Assembly: GCF_002930615.1 (NCBI RefSeq)
Contig: NZ_PSNX01000008.1
Location: 62,001-126,000, forward strand
Length of the DNA stretch: 64,000 nucleotides
Source: Caldimonas caldifontis
Lineage (GTDB): Bacteria > Pseudomonadota > Gammaproteobacteria > Burkholderiales > Burkholderiaceae_C
Direction of reading: 5' to 3'
Part shown: one piece after another, positions 50,562-59,438 of the stretch
Layout: every line of letters starts with the position of its first letter
Position numbering within the stretch: position 1 is the stretch's first letter
Notes under the pieces: model-generated
Seen by the model: the letters and a program-made list of their open reading frames with translations, nothing else
The model's database searches: none
What the model was told of the DNA's origin: nothing
Position numbers and translations under genes: made by a program

Positions 50562-51446
50562 TCAGCGCTGCTTGCCGAACAGGCCCGCGGGGCGCAGCAG
50601 CAGGACGATCACCATGATCACGAACACCACTGTGGTGGAGGCCTCGGGGTAGAACACCTTGGTCAGACCCTCGATCACACCCAGGCCCAGGCCGGTGACG
50701 ATGGAGCCCATGATCGAGCCCATCCCACCGATGACCACGACGGCGAACACCACGATGATCAGGTTCTGTCCCATCAAGGGCGTGATCTGCATCACCGGCG
50801 CGGCCAGCACCCCGGCGAAGGCGGCGAGCGCCACGCCGAAGCCATAGGTGAGCGTGACCATCAGCGGCACGTTGACCCCGAAGGCCTCGACGAGCTTGGG
50901 GTTCTCGGTGCCGGCGCGCAGGTAGGCGCCCAGCTTGGTCTTCTCGATCATGTACCAGGTGCCGAAACACACGGCGAGGGCGGCCACCACCACCCAGGCG
51001 CGGTAGATGGGCAGCATCATGAAGCCGGTGTCGATGGCACCGGTGAGCAGTTCAGGCGCGGAATAAGACTGGCCCGAGACGCCATAGATGGAGCGGAAGA
51101 CACCTTCGATGACGAGCGTGATGCCCAGCGTGAGCAACAAGCCATAGAGGTGGTCGAGCTTGTAGATCCAGCGCAGCAGCCCGCGCTCGATGGCCACGCC
51201 CAGCGCACCCACCAGCAGCGGCGCGGCGACGAGCATGACCCAGTAGCTCAGACCCAGGTAGTGGGCACCCATCCACGCGGTCAGCGCGCCCAGCATGAAC
51301 AGGGCCCCGTGGGCGAAGTTGATGACGTTGAGCAGCCCGAAGATCACCGCCAGGCCCAGGCTCAGCACGGCATAGAAGGAGCCGTTGACGAGGCCCAGCA
51401 GCAACTGGCTCAGCATGGCCGGCAGGGGAATACCAAAGATGTCCAT
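50562..51446 (-). CDS. livH: Branched-chain amino acid-type ABC permease LivH
   Basis: Permease of 294 residues: GLVNGSFYAVLSLGLAVIFGLLNVINFAHGALFMLGA at the N-terminus is the LivH hallmark, and GMGSIMGSIVTGLGLGVIEGL marks the second half. Pairs with LivM. Separated from the binding-protein gene upstream by a hairpin. Confidence 0.93.
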   Translation of the reverse strand: MDIFGIPLPAMLSQLLLGLVNGSFYAVLSLGLAVIFGLLNVINFAHGALFMLGALTAWMGAHYLGLSYWVMLVAAPLLVGALGVAIERGLLRWIYKLDHLYGLLLTLGITLVIEGVFRSIYGVSGQSYSAPELLTGAIDTGFMMLPIYRAWVVVAALAVCFGTWYMIEKTKLGAYLRAGTENPKLVEAFGVNVPLMVTLTYGFGVALAAFAGVLAAPVMQITPLMGQNLIIVVFAVVVIGGMGSIMGSIVTGLGLGVIEGLTKVFYPEASTTVVFVIMVIVLLLRPAGLFGKQR

Positions 51447-51461
51447 CTCGAAACCTTAGAG

Positions 51462-51486
51462 GGCTGCCCCTGCATCAGGGGCAGCC
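51462..51486 (-). other. Stem-loop between the binding-protein gene and livH
   Basis: GGCTGCCCC and GGGGCAGCC pair in a 9-bp stem with a 7-nt loop, with no T-tract. Such stem-loops after a binding-protein gene usually protect or partly terminate the transcript, giving more binding protein than permease. Confidence 0.6.
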
Positions 51487-51502
51487 GCAGTCCACGGGGG
51501 AA

Positions 51503-52705
51503 TTACTTCATCAGGGAGCACTTGGACTCGGCGGGCGTGGTGAACGCCTGGTCGCCAGGGATGGTGGCCACGACTTTCAGCAGATCCCACGGGCCCTTGG
51601 ACTCGCTGGGGGCCTTGGCCTGGAGCAGGTACATGTCATGCACATAGCGGCCGTCCTTGCGGATGGTGCCCTTGGCATAGAAGTCGTTGAGCGGCGTGCT
51701 CTTGAGCTTGGCCATGACCTTGTCGGCGTCGTCGGTGCCAGCGGCCTTGACGGCGTTGAGGTAGGCCATCGTGGCCGAGTAGTCGGCGGCCTGCAGGCTG
51801 CTGGGCATGCGCTTGGTGCGCTCGAAGAAGCGCTGGGCGAACTTGCGCGTCTCGTCGTTCTGGTCCCAGTACCAGCTGTCGGTCATGAGCAGGCCCTGGG
51901 TGTTCTGCAGGCCCAGGCTGTGCACGTCGTTCAGGAACACCAGCAGGCCGGCCATCTTCATGGTCTTGCCGATGCCGAACTCGCGCGCGGCCTTGATGGC
52001 GTTCACGAAGTCACCGCCGGCGTTGGCCAGGCCGAGGATCTGGGCCTTGGAGGCCTGCGCCTGCAGCAGGAAGGACGAGAAGTCCGAAGCGTTGAGCGGG
52101 TGACGCACCGTGCCCACCACCGTGCCGCCCTTGGACTTCACGACGTTGGCGGTGTCGCTTTCGAGCGAATGGCCGAAGGCGTAGTCGGCGGTCAGGAAGA
52201 ACCAGGATTTGCCCCCCTGATCGAGAATGGCCGAGCCCGTGCCGCGCGACAGGGCTACGGTGTCGTAGGCGTAGTGGACGGTGTAGGGGTTGCAGGCCTC
52301 GTTGGTCAGGCGGGCCGTGCCGGCGCCCACGTTGATGTACACACGCTTCTTCTCGGCGGCCAGGCCCGAGACGGCCAGCGCCGTGCCCGAGTTGGTGCCA
52401 CCCAGGATCATGTCGACGTCGTTCTGATCGAACCATTCGCGTGCCTTGGACGCCGCGATGTCGGCCTTGTTCTGGTGGTCGGCGAAGACCAGGTCGATCT
52501 TCTTGCCCAGCACCGTGCCACCGAAGTCCTCGATGGCCATGCGGATGGCTTCCACGCCGTTGCGGCCGTCGATGTCGGCGTAGAGGCTGGACATGTCGGT
52601 CACGAAGCCGATGCGCACGACATCGCCCGAGACCTGGGACAGGGCCGGGGTGGCACTCAGGCCCAGGGTCAGTGCGGCTGCAGCGGCCAGCAGGGTTTGT
52701 CTCAT
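51503..52705 (-). CDS. ABC transporter periplasmic substrate-binding protein (Peripla_BP_6)
   Basis: A 400-residue type I binding protein with a signal peptide (MRQTLLAAAAALTLGLSATPALS). The family patterns VRIGFVTDMSSLYADIDG, GGTNSGTALAVSGLA and WFFLTADYAFGHSLE are visible. It lies between livF and livH in the operon. Homologues are annotated for branched-chain amino acids, amides or other small molecules; the ligand cannot be told. A GGAGAA Shine-Dalgarno precedes the ATG. Confidence 0.9.
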   Translation of the reverse strand: MRQTLLAAAAALTLGLSATPALSQVSGDVVRIGFVTDMSSLYADIDGRNGVEAIRMAIEDFGGTVLGKKIDLVFADHQNKADIAASKAREWFDQNDVDMILGGTNSGTALAVSGLAAEKKRVYINVGAGTARLTNEACNPYTVHYAYDTVALSRGTGSAILDQGGKSWFFLTADYAFGHSLESDTANVVKSKGGTVVGTVRHPLNASDFSSFLLQAQASKAQILGLANAGGDFVNAIKAAREFGIGKTMKMAGLLVFLNDVHSLGLQNTQGLLMTDSWYWDQNDETRKFAQRFFERTKRMPSSLQAADYSATMAYLNAVKAAGTDDADKVMAKLKSTPLNDFYAKGTIRKDGRYVHDMYLLQAKAPSESKGPWDLLKVVATIPGDQAFTTPAESKCSLMK

Positions 52706-52763
52706 GCTTGGTTCTCCTCTGGAATGAGGCGGCTCTGTGCCGCCGGTTGGGTGAAAGGTGGGG

Positions 52764-53522
52764 TCAGACCCCGAGAAGCTCGTGCAGGACGGGCAGCTTG
52801 TCCTGCAATTGACCGGCATCGAAGGCCTCGACGATGGAGCCGTGTTCCATCACATAGAGTCGGTCGGCCAGGGGGGCGGCGAAGCGGAAGTTCTGCTCCA
52901 CCATTACCACGGTGTAGCCCTTGGCCTTGAGGGTGCGGATCATGCGGGCCAGGGCCTGCACGATCACGGGCGCCAGCCCCTCGGAGATCTCGTCGAGCAG
53001 CAGCAGCTTCGCGCCGGTGCGCAGGATGCGCGCGACGGCCAGCATCTGCTGCTCGCCGCCCGACAGCCGCGTGCCCTGGCTGTGGCGCCGCTCGAGCAGG
53101 TTGGGGAACATCTCGTAGATCTCGTCGAGCGACATGCCCGGGCCCTGGCCGTTCAGGCGCGGGGGCAGCAGCAGGTTCTCCTCGCACGAGAGGCTGGCGA
53201 AGATGCCGCGCTCCTCGGGGCAGTAGCCGACGCCGTGGTGGGCGATGCGATGGGTGGGCGCGGCGATGACTTCTGCGCCGTTCACACGGATGGATCCCGT
53301 GCGCGCGCCTGTCAGGCCCATGATGGCGCGCAGGGTGGTGGTGCGCCCCGCGCCGTTGCGGCCCAGCAGCGTCACCACCTCGCCCGGGTTCACCGTGAGG
53401 TTCACGCCGTGCAGGATGTGTGACTCGCCGTACCAGGCGTGCAGATCACGGATTTCGAGCGCCGGCGTGGCGGTGGTGGCGCGTGCCGCTGCGGGGCGCT
53501 CGGTGGTCGTCGTGGCGCTCAT
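52764..53522 (-). CDS. livF: ABC transporter ATP-binding protein LivF
   Basis: Cytoplasmic ATPase, 252 residues. The ABC signature LSGGEQQMLAVARIL and Walker B LLLLDEISEGLAP are normal. Walker A reads GRNGAGRTTT (54-63), with Arg60 where a Lys normally holds the ATP phosphates. I believe this Lys-to-Arg variant occurs in other Liv-type ATPases, so the protein may still work with LivG. The ATG shares one base with the livG stop; a TTG one codon upstream is less likely. Confidence 0.9.
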   Translation of the reverse strand: MSATTTTERPAAARATTATPALEIRDLHAWYGESHILHGVNLTVNPGEVVTLLGRNGAGRTTTLRAIMGLTGARTGSIRVNGAEVIAAPTHRIAHHGVGYCPEERGIFASLSCEENLLLPPRLNGQGPGMSLDEIYEMFPNLLERRHSQGTRLSGGEQQMLAVARILRTGAKLLLLDEISEGLAPVIVQALARMIRTLKAKGYTVVMVEQNFRFAAPLADRLYVMEHGSIVEAFDAGQLQDKLPVLHELLGV

Positions 53523-54343
53523 CAATGGGCCCCCTGGAGTTCAACCTCGGCGCTGCCCATGTAGGCCTCGATCACGAGGGGATTGGCCGAGACCTCGGCA
53601 TAGGGCCCTTCGGCCAGGATGCTGCCGCGCTGCAGCACGGTGATGGTGTCGGCGATGGACGACACCACGTTCATGTTGTGCTCCACCATCAGGATGGTGC
53701 GGCCGGCGCTCACCTTCTTGATGAGCTGGGTGACGCGATCCACGTCCTCGTGGCCCATGCCCTGCGTGGGTTCGTCCAGCAGCATCAGCTCGGGCTCCAT
53801 CGCCAGCGTGGTGGCGATCTCCAGGGCGCGCTTGCGGCCGTAGGGCAGGTTCACCGTCTGCTCGTGGGCGAAGTCGGCCAGGCCCACTTCGTCGAGCAGC
53901 GCCATGGCGCGCGGGTCGAGTGGCGAGAGCGTGTCCACGCTCTTCCAGAAGTGCATCGCGGTGCCCAGCTTGCGCTGCAGGGCGATGCGCACGTTCTCCA
54001 GCACCGTGAGGTGGGGGAAGACTGCCGAGATCTGGAACGAACGGATGATGCCGCGCCGCGCGATGTGGGCGGGCGACTCCCTTGTGATGTCGTGCCCGTT
54101 GTAGACGATGCTGCCCGAGGTCGGCTCCAGGAACTTCGTGAGCAGGTTGAAGCAAGTCGTCTTGCCGGCGCCATTGGGGCCGATGAGGGCGTGGATGCTG
54201 CCGCGGCGCACCGTGAGGTTCACGTCGCTGACGGCGGCAAAGCCCTTGAATTCCTTGGTCAGGCCTCGCACGACGAGGATGGGGGAGGTGGGATCCTTCA
54301 TGGTTCCTGCAGGTCGGTGGGAAAGGGGCAGCGGGGCGTTCAT
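53522..54343 (-). CDS. livG: ABC transporter ATP-binding protein LivG
   Basis: Second ATPase of the Liv complex, 273 residues, with an intact Walker A GPNGAGKTT, a signature region NLPYGRKRALEIATTLA (the LivG-type variant of LSGGQ) and Walker B LMLLDEPTQGMGH. Two starts are plausible: ATG 54343, which overlaps the upstream stop (ATGA), and ATG 54301, which has AGGA just upstream and begins closer to the conserved ILVVRGLTKEF. Confidence 0.91.
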   Translation of the reverse strand: MNAPLPLSHRPAGTMKDPTSPILVVRGLTKEFKGFAAVSDVNLTVRRGSIHALIGPNGAGKTTCFNLLTKFLEPTSGSIVYNGHDITRESPAHIARRGIIRSFQISAVFPHLTVLENVRIALQRKLGTAMHFWKSVDTLSPLDPRAMALLDEVGLADFAHEQTVNLPYGRKRALEIATTLAMEPELMLLDEPTQGMGHEDVDRVTQLIKKVSAGRTILMVEHNMNVVSSIADTITVLQRGSILAEGPYAEVSANPLVIEAYMGSAEVELQGAH

Positions 54344-55482
54344 TTCAGGAGCTTTCCGCTGCTGCTGATCACGGTGACTTCGACATAGCGCGAGCCGATG
54401 CGGTTGTCGGGCGAAAAGCTCACGGTGATGCCGCCCAGGTCGAAGGACTTCATCGACTCGAGCGCACGGATCACGCCGGCACGGGTGGGGCGGGGGCCCG
54501 CGCGTCGCAGGGCCTCCACCAGCACCTTGGCGCCGAGGTACTCCTCGAAGTTCGTGTAGTTGACCTCGGCACCGGGCGCGAACTGGCGCAGCCGCTGGTG
54601 GAATTCGCGCACCACCGGCAGCAAGGGCTGGTAAGGGAAGGGCACGACCTGGCTGATGCCCAGGCCACGCACATGCTGCAGGCCAGCCAGGCGCACCAGC
54701 TCGGCCGGATCCACGACCGAGATGTTGAAAAGCTGTCCGCCGCCGCCGGCCTCACGGTACTGCTTCACGAAGGCCGCGGCGGGGCGGTTCACCGCGATCA
54801 TGATGACGGCCTGGGCCTGCGCCGCCAGCACCTGCTTCACTGCGGCGGCCACGTTGTCGGTGTTGCGCTCGTAGGGGGCCGCGGTGGCGACCTTGAGCTG
54901 CCGCCGCGCGAGGGCCGCTTCCACGCCGGCCAGGCCCGCCTGTCCGAAGGCATCGTCCTGGTAGAGCACGGCCACGCGTTCGACGCCTTGCGTGACGAGC
55001 TGCTTGATCATGTGCTCGGCCTCGTCGGCATAGCCGGCGCGCACATGGAAGATCCACGGGTTGAAGGGGGTGCGCAGCGGCTCGCCGCCGGTGTAAGGCG
55101 CCACCAGCGCAATGCCGGCGTCCTCCAGCACCTTGTCCTGCAGCAACTTGCTGATGTTGGCGGTGCCGGCAAAGCCGAAGAGCGCGACGATCTTCGGGTC
55201 GGCCACGAGCTCCCGGGTCAGGCGCACGGTCTCGTCCACCTTGTAGCCGTCATCGACCACCACGGTGCGGATGGGGGCACCGTGGATGCCGCCGTTCGCA
55301 TTGACCCAGTCGAAGTAGACCTTGCCGCCCAGCACCATCTGCGCGCCGGTGGAAGCCAGCACGCCCGACAGCGGGGCGACCTGGCCGATGACGACCTCGG
55401 CGCGTGCCGGCGTCCACGCCAGCAGCACGGCCAGCAAGGCAGAGGTCGCCCAACGAATGCAACTGCTCAGCAGCGGGACCAT
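54340..55482 (-). CDS. ABC transporter substrate-binding protein, first gene of the sigma-54 operon
   Basis: A 380-residue Peripla_BP_6 protein with a signal peptide (CIRWATSALLAVLLAWTPARA) and the patterns VVIGQVAPLSGVLASTGAQM and YQDDAFGQAGLAGVEAAL. It resembles the third binding protein at 58230 more than the one at 51503 (shared RYVEV/SFVEL tails and VVPFPYQ/VVPYPYS segments). GGAGA precedes the ATG. A sigma-54 promoter lies about 60-75 bp upstream. Confidence 0.9.
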   Translation of the reverse strand: MVPLLSSCIRWATSALLAVLLAWTPARAEVVIGQVAPLSGVLASTGAQMVLGGKVYFDWVNANGGIHGAPIRTVVVDDGYKVDETVRLTRELVADPKIVALFGFAGTANISKLLQDKVLEDAGIALVAPYTGGEPLRTPFNPWIFHVRAGYADEAEHMIKQLVTQGVERVAVLYQDDAFGQAGLAGVEAALARRQLKVATAAPYERNTDNVAAAVKQVLAAQAQAVIMIAVNRPAAAFVKQYREAGGGGQLFNISVVDPAELVRLAGLQHVRGLGISQVVPFPYQPLLPVVREFHQRLRQFAPGAEVNYTNFEEYLGAKVLVEALRRAGPRPTRAGVIRALESMKSFDLGGITVSFSPDNRIGSRYVEVTVISSSGKLLK

Positions 55483-55543
55483 CGATGTCTCCTTCTTGTG
55501 TACTGCACCGTCCGGCATCGAGGCCGGCGGTGCACCACGAAGC

Positions 55544-55558
55544 GCAAGGCCTGTGCCA
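55544..55558 (-). promoter_or_regulatory. Sigma-54 promoter of the Liv-type operon
   Basis: Minus strand TGGCAC-AGGCC-TTGC matches the -24/-12 consensus (TGGCAC-N5-TTGC) with GG and GC exactly 10 bp apart. The expected transcript start is about 50 nt upstream of the binding-protein ATG. A sigma-54 activator gene follows the same operon. Confidence 0.72.
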
Positions 55559-55618
55559 CGCGGTGGCATGCAGATCAAGTGCTTGTCAGAAAAGGAGAAA
55601 AGTCCCAGTCGCGGGTTG

Positions 55619-55641
55619 TCCCGCATGTCTCGCATGCGGGA
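55619..55641. promoter_or_regulatory. Inverted repeat, candidate enhancer site for the sigma-54 activator
   Basis: TCCCGCATG and CATGCGGGA form perfect 9-bp arms around TCTCG. The centre is about 75-80 bp upstream of the sigma-54 promoter, a normal distance for an upstream activator sequence. Binding is inferred. Confidence 0.45.
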
Positions 55642-55739
55642 AACTGTCCGCTTCAGAGTCAGTGTTTCCCCGAGGCGGTTGTCTCGTGGTCGAACACGGG
55701 CGCACCGCCGCCCTCAAAGGGGGGCGTGCAGACGCTGAA

Positions 55740-55780
55740 CACCCACTGAGTGGGTGCTGAGAGCAGGCTGAAAAAGCCTG
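55740..55780. other. Two further small inverted repeats in the 321-bp intergenic region
   Basis: CACCCACT-G-AGTGGGTG (55740-55756) and CAGGCT-GAAAA-AGCCTG (55764-55780) lie between the DUF2817 stop and the sigma-54 promoter. They may be a second activator site and a weak terminator (minus strand CAGGCTTTTTCAGCCTG). The rest of 55483-55803 holds no gene that I can support. Confidence 0.3.
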
Positions 55781-55803
55781 GGGCGAGGCTGAAAACCGGG
55801 GGC

Positions 55804-56895
55804 TCAGCGAGCGCCGTGCAGCCCCCGCAGGGCCTGGAGGCCGGCCTCCAGCGCCTGCGCCACGAGCTGCTCCTTCCAGGCGTCGGTATCGACGTAGAAG
55901 GCATCGCGCAGCTGTTGCTTGATGGCGGCGCGGCGCTCGTCGTCCACCTCGGGGTGGTTCTCGAGCCAGTGCTCGGCCCGCAGGGCGTTGAGCACGTCCA
56001 GCACCGGTCGCGTGCCGTACTCCAGCGCAATGCCGGTGTAGCGGGCCTGCGGGCATTCGTCGAAGATGGACAGCCACATCATGCCGGTGAGCTCGGCTGA
56101 ACTGGACGAGCCATCGTAGATGGATGTGACGTCCGGCCCCCACCACTGCCGTGCGCGTTCGAGTTCGACCGCGTCGTTGCGCGAGGCGAAGATGCGCTCG
56201 CCGTGACCGCAGGGGCCCAGGCCGGTGTGCAGGTCGATCCAGGCGATGTCGGTGGCCTGACGGCCGTGATCGCGCAGCACCTGGCGCAACGTGACGTTGC
56301 TCCAGGTGGGGTTGCGCCCGCCGTAGTAGAGGCCGTCCTCGTGCGTGTGCTGGCCTTGCGAGACAGCGGCCTGGAAGGCCATCGGGCCGTGGCGCTCGAT
56401 GTAGCCCTGGATGGCCGCCTCCACCTCGGGAGAAGGAGGCCAGTCCCGCGGCAGCACCCAGGTGTGGATCTCATCGTAGGCGTCGTTGCGGGGCAGGGGC
56501 CTGGAGAAGTCATGGAAATTGCGGTTGAGGTCCACGTTCTCCTGCGTCACGCGCCGCCACCACGAGAAGCCGTAGGGGTTGAGCGCATGGATGTAGAGCA
56601 CGGCCACCCCCGACGCTTCCACGGCCTCGCGCCAGCGCGCATCGTTCAGCAGCGCGATCTGGATGCCCGAGCCGGCAAAGCCCTCCACACCATGGCAGGC
56701 GCTGGACAGGATGAGCAGCCGCTTGGCGTCACGCGGACCCTGGCGCACCACGTCCATCGAGAGCGTCTCCCCGTCGCGGCCCAGCAGGGGGTGGAGGTGG
56801 TGCTCCACGTCCAGGCCCAGGGCATCACAGGTGGCGAGGAACTTGGTGCGGGCTTCGGCGTAGCTCTGCGAAAAGGCGCTGGGGATGCGGCTCAT
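55804..56895 (-). CDS. DUF2817 (M14-like zinc carboxypeptidase-fold) protein
   Basis: A 363-residue protein with the M14-type metal-site pattern: H-x2-E in SACHGVEGFAGSG, a conserved NPYGFSWWRRVTQENVDLNRNF segment with substrate-binding Asn-Arg, and the third metal ligand in WIDLHTGLG. Predicted cytoplasmic. It starts 11 bp after the M20 amidohydrolase gene and probably acts on the same material, for example peptides or acylated amino acids. Exact substrate unknown. Confidence 0.82.
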   Translation of the reverse strand: MSRIPSAFSQSYAEARTKFLATCDALGLDVEHHLHPLLGRDGETLSMDVVRQGPRDAKRLLILSSACHGVEGFAGSGIQIALLNDARWREAVEASGVAVLYIHALNPYGFSWWRRVTQENVDLNRNFHDFSRPLPRNDAYDEIHTWVLPRDWPPSPEVEAAIQGYIERHGPMAFQAAVSQGQHTHEDGLYYGGRNPTWSNVTLRQVLRDHGRQATDIAWIDLHTGLGPCGHGERIFASRNDAVELERARQWWGPDVTSIYDGSSSSAELTGMMWLSIFDECPQARYTGIALEYGTRPVLDVLNALRAEHWLENHPEVDDERRAAIKQQLRDAFYVDTDAWKEQLVAQALEAGLQALRGLHGAR

Positions 56896-56906
56896 GCGTG
56901 GGATCC

Positions 56907-58100
56907 TCAGGCGGTGGGCTTGAGCCAGGCTTCGGCCAGACGCACCCACAGCGTGGCACCCAGGGGGATGAGGTCGTCGTTGAAGTCGTAGGTGGGGTTG
57001 TGCAGCACGCAAGGCCCCAGGCCATGGCCGCCCTCGCGGTGCGTGCCGTCGCCATTGCCGATGAGGAAGTAGGCGCCAGGCTTGTGCTGCAGGAAGTAGC
57101 TGAAGTCCTCGGCGCCCATGGTGGGCTCGAACTCGAGCACGTTCTCGGGGCCCACCACCTCGCCCATCACGCGGCGCACGAAGGCCGTTTCCTCGGGGTG
57201 GTTGATCGTGGGGGGGTAGTTGCGGTGGAACTCGAACTCGACCTCGCAGCCGTAGGCGGCCGCGGTGTGGCGGGCGATCTCGGCCATGCGCTGTTCGATG
57301 AGGTCGAGCACCTCCAGCGTGAAGGTGCGCACCGTGCCCTGGATCTCGCAGGCGTCGGGCACCACGTTGGTGGCCTCGCCGGTGTGGATCATCGTCACCG
57401 AGATCACGCCGGCGTCGATCGGGCGCTTGTTGCGGGTGATGATGGTCTGGAAGCCCTGCACCATCTGGCAGGCCACCGGCACCGGATCGACCGTGTTGTG
57501 CGGCAGTGCCGCATGACCACCCTTGCCGCGGATGACGATGCGGAACTCGTTGCTCGACGCGAAGATGGGCCCGTTCTTCACGGCGAACTGGCCCACCTGC
57601 ATGCCGGGCCAGTTGTGCATGCCGAAGATGGCTTCCATCGGGAACTGTTCGAACAACCCATCCTTGATCATTTCGCGCGCGCCGCCGCCCCCTTCCTCGG
57701 CGGGCTGGAAGACCAGGTAGACGGTGCCGTCGAAGTTGCGGTGCCGGGCAAGGTGCTTGGCTGCGGCCAGCAGCATGGCGGTGTGGCCATCGTGGCCGCA
57801 GGCGTGCATCTTGCCCGGGTGCCGGCTGGCATGCGCGAACTGGTTCTTCTCGGTCATGGGCAGCGCGTCGATGTCGGCACGCAAGCCGAGGGCCCGCGGG
57901 CTGCTCCCGTTCTTCACGATGCCCACCACGCCGGTGGTGCCCAGACCGCGGTGCACCGGAATGCCCCAGTCGGTCAGCGTGCGCGCAATCACATCGGCCG
58001 TGCGGACTTCCTCGAAGCACAGCTCGGGGTGGGCATGGATGTCGCGCCGGATGGCGGTGATGGCTGCAGCGTCAGCCAGGATGGAGTCGATGAGCTTCAT
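56907..58100 (-). CDS. M20 family amidohydrolase (hippurate hydrolase-like)
   Basis: A metal-dependent amidase of 397 residues that splits N-acyl amino acids or similar. Metal-site motifs HACGHDGHTAMLL and QPAEEGGGGAREMI, the dimerisation-domain segment GKGGHAALPHNTVDP and the C-terminal EPTMGAEDFSYFL are all present. The type is the IAA-amino acid/hippurate hydrolase group. Operon with DUF2817. Confidence 0.92.
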   Translation of the reverse strand: MKLIDSILADAAAITAIRRDIHAHPELCFEEVRTADVIARTLTDWGIPVHRGLGTTGVVGIVKNGSSPRALGLRADIDALPMTEKNQFAHASRHPGKMHACGHDGHTAMLLAAAKHLARHRNFDGTVYLVFQPAEEGGGGAREMIKDGLFEQFPMEAIFGMHNWPGMQVGQFAVKNGPIFASSNEFRIVIRGKGGHAALPHNTVDPVPVACQMVQGFQTIITRNKRPIDAGVISVTMIHTGEATNVVPDACEIQGTVRTFTLEVLDLIEQRMAEIARHTAAAYGCEVEFEFHRNYPPTINHPEETAFVRRVMGEVVGPENVLEFEPTMGAEDFSYFLQHKPGAYFLIGNGDGTHREGGHGLGPCVLHNPTYDFNDDLIPLGATLWVRLAEAWLKPTA

Positions 58101-58181
58101 GACGGGGAAGGCCCTGGACGGGCGGCGTGAAGATCGGATGATTCAGTGTAGCCCTGGGCAGCGGCTGGTGTCAGCCCCAAC

Positions 58182-58206
58182 GAAAAGCCCCGCTCGGGGC
58201 GGGGCT
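58182..58206 (-). terminator. Rho-independent terminator after the third binding protein
   Basis: On the minus strand AGCCCCGC and GCGGGGCT pair (8 bp, 5-nt loop), followed by TTTTCG overlapping the last stem base. It lies 24 bp past the stop of the binding-protein gene, so the M20 gene needs its own promoter or read-through. Confidence 0.8.
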
Positions 58207-58229
58207 GGCGAGGGAGGGGGCGGACCGTG

Positions 58230-59366
58230 TCAGCGCCGCACGCGCCCGTCGCCGGTGAGCATCGACAGCTCCACGAAACTCGAACCCGTGTGCTTGCGAG
58301 GCCCGAAAGCGACATTGAAGCCACCGAAAGACTGGTTGATGCTTTCCAGCCCGGCGATGAGTCCGTCCTGCGTGAGGCGCGCCGCGCGACGCAGGCCTTC
58401 GACCATCACCTTGGCGGCGATGTAGCCCTCCATGCTGGAGTAGTTCGGCTGGGCCTTCCCGCCGGCCTGCCGGATGGCTTCGTTGTACTCGCGGGCGATG
58501 GCGGTGGCGGTGGAATAGGGGTAGGGCACGACCTGGCTGATCATCACGCCCTGGCCGTCCTTGCCGAGTTCATCGGCCAGTGCCTGCGTGCCCACGAAGG
58601 ACACGTTGAAGAAGGTGCCGCCGAAGCCGGCCTTGCGCGCCTCGCGGATGAAGGCGGCACAGCTCTTGTAGGCACTGATCTGCACGATGGCCTGGGGCTG
58701 GGCCGGCAGGATGGATTGCACCGCGCCGGCCACGTCCACGGTGTTGCGCTGCACCGTGCCCAGCGACACCGGCTTCAGGCTGATCGCCGCCAGCGCGCGC
58801 TGCACACCCGTGAGGCCCGCCATCCCGTAGCTGTCGTCCTGGTAGAACACGGCGATGCGGTTCAGGCCCAGGGAGGTGAGGTTCTTCACGATCAGCGCGG
58901 TCTCGTCGTAGTAGGACGCGCGGACATGGAAAACGTAGCGGCTGAAGGGTTCGCGCAGCACCTCGGCCCCCGTGAAGGGCCCCAGGAAGGGGGTGCGCGA
59001 CTCATTGATCACGGGCAGGGCCGCCGCGCTCGTGGGCGTGCCCACGTAACCGAAGAGCGCAAAGACGCCGTCGCTGACAAACTTCTCCGTGTTGGCCTTG
59101 CAGCGATCCGGCTCGTAGCCGTCGTCCAGCGTGCGCAGCTCGATCTGACGCCCGCCGATGCCGCCGCTGGCGTTGACCTGATCGAAGACCAGGCGGGCGC
59201 CCTGGTTCATCTGCAGGCCCAGTTCAGCCGCCGGGCCCGAGAAGGCGGCCGACTGACCGAGCACGATGCGTTCGGATTGCGCCCAGGCGGGCAGACTCAG
59301 CGCCACGCCGGCGGCTGCGGCTTGCCGGATCAGGCTGCGCCGCGTGAGGGGAGAATGGGGGGTCAT
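58230..59366 (-). CDS. ABC transporter substrate-binding protein (orphan, third of the region)
   Basis: A 378-residue Peripla_BP_6 protein. The N-terminus LTRRSLIRQAAAAGVALSLPAWAQS looks like a twin-arginine signal (RRSLIR). Body motifs IVLGQSAAFSGPAAELG and FYQDDSYGMAGLTGVQRAL align with the 54340 protein. A terminator follows the gene. It presumably supplies the neighbouring Liv-type permease. Confidence 0.9.
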   Translation of the reverse strand: MTPHSPLTRRSLIRQAAAAGVALSLPAWAQSERIVLGQSAAFSGPAAELGLQMNQGARLVFDQVNASGGIGGRQIELRTLDDGYEPDRCKANTEKFVSDGVFALFGYVGTPTSAAALPVINESRTPFLGPFTGAEVLREPFSRYVFHVRASYYDETALIVKNLTSLGLNRIAVFYQDDSYGMAGLTGVQRALAAISLKPVSLGTVQRNTVDVAGAVQSILPAQPQAIVQISAYKSCAAFIREARKAGFGGTFFNVSFVGTQALADELGKDGQGVMISQVVPYPYSTATAIAREYNEAIRQAGGKAQPNYSSMEGYIAAKVMVEGLRRAARLTQDGLIAGLESINQSFGGFNVAFGPRKHTGSSFVELSMLTGDGRVRR

Positions 59367-59438
59367 CAGGACGGTCTTGTTGTGCTTTGTGAGGGGGTGC
59401 CGGCCAGTTCCGGGCCCCCTGGGGATCGTGTGCCAATT

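Noticed and set aside
59367-59438. Sigma-54 promoter for the third binding protein (TTGGCAC on the minus strand)
   Set aside because: TGGCAC is present but the -12 TTGC element is absent at the required distance.
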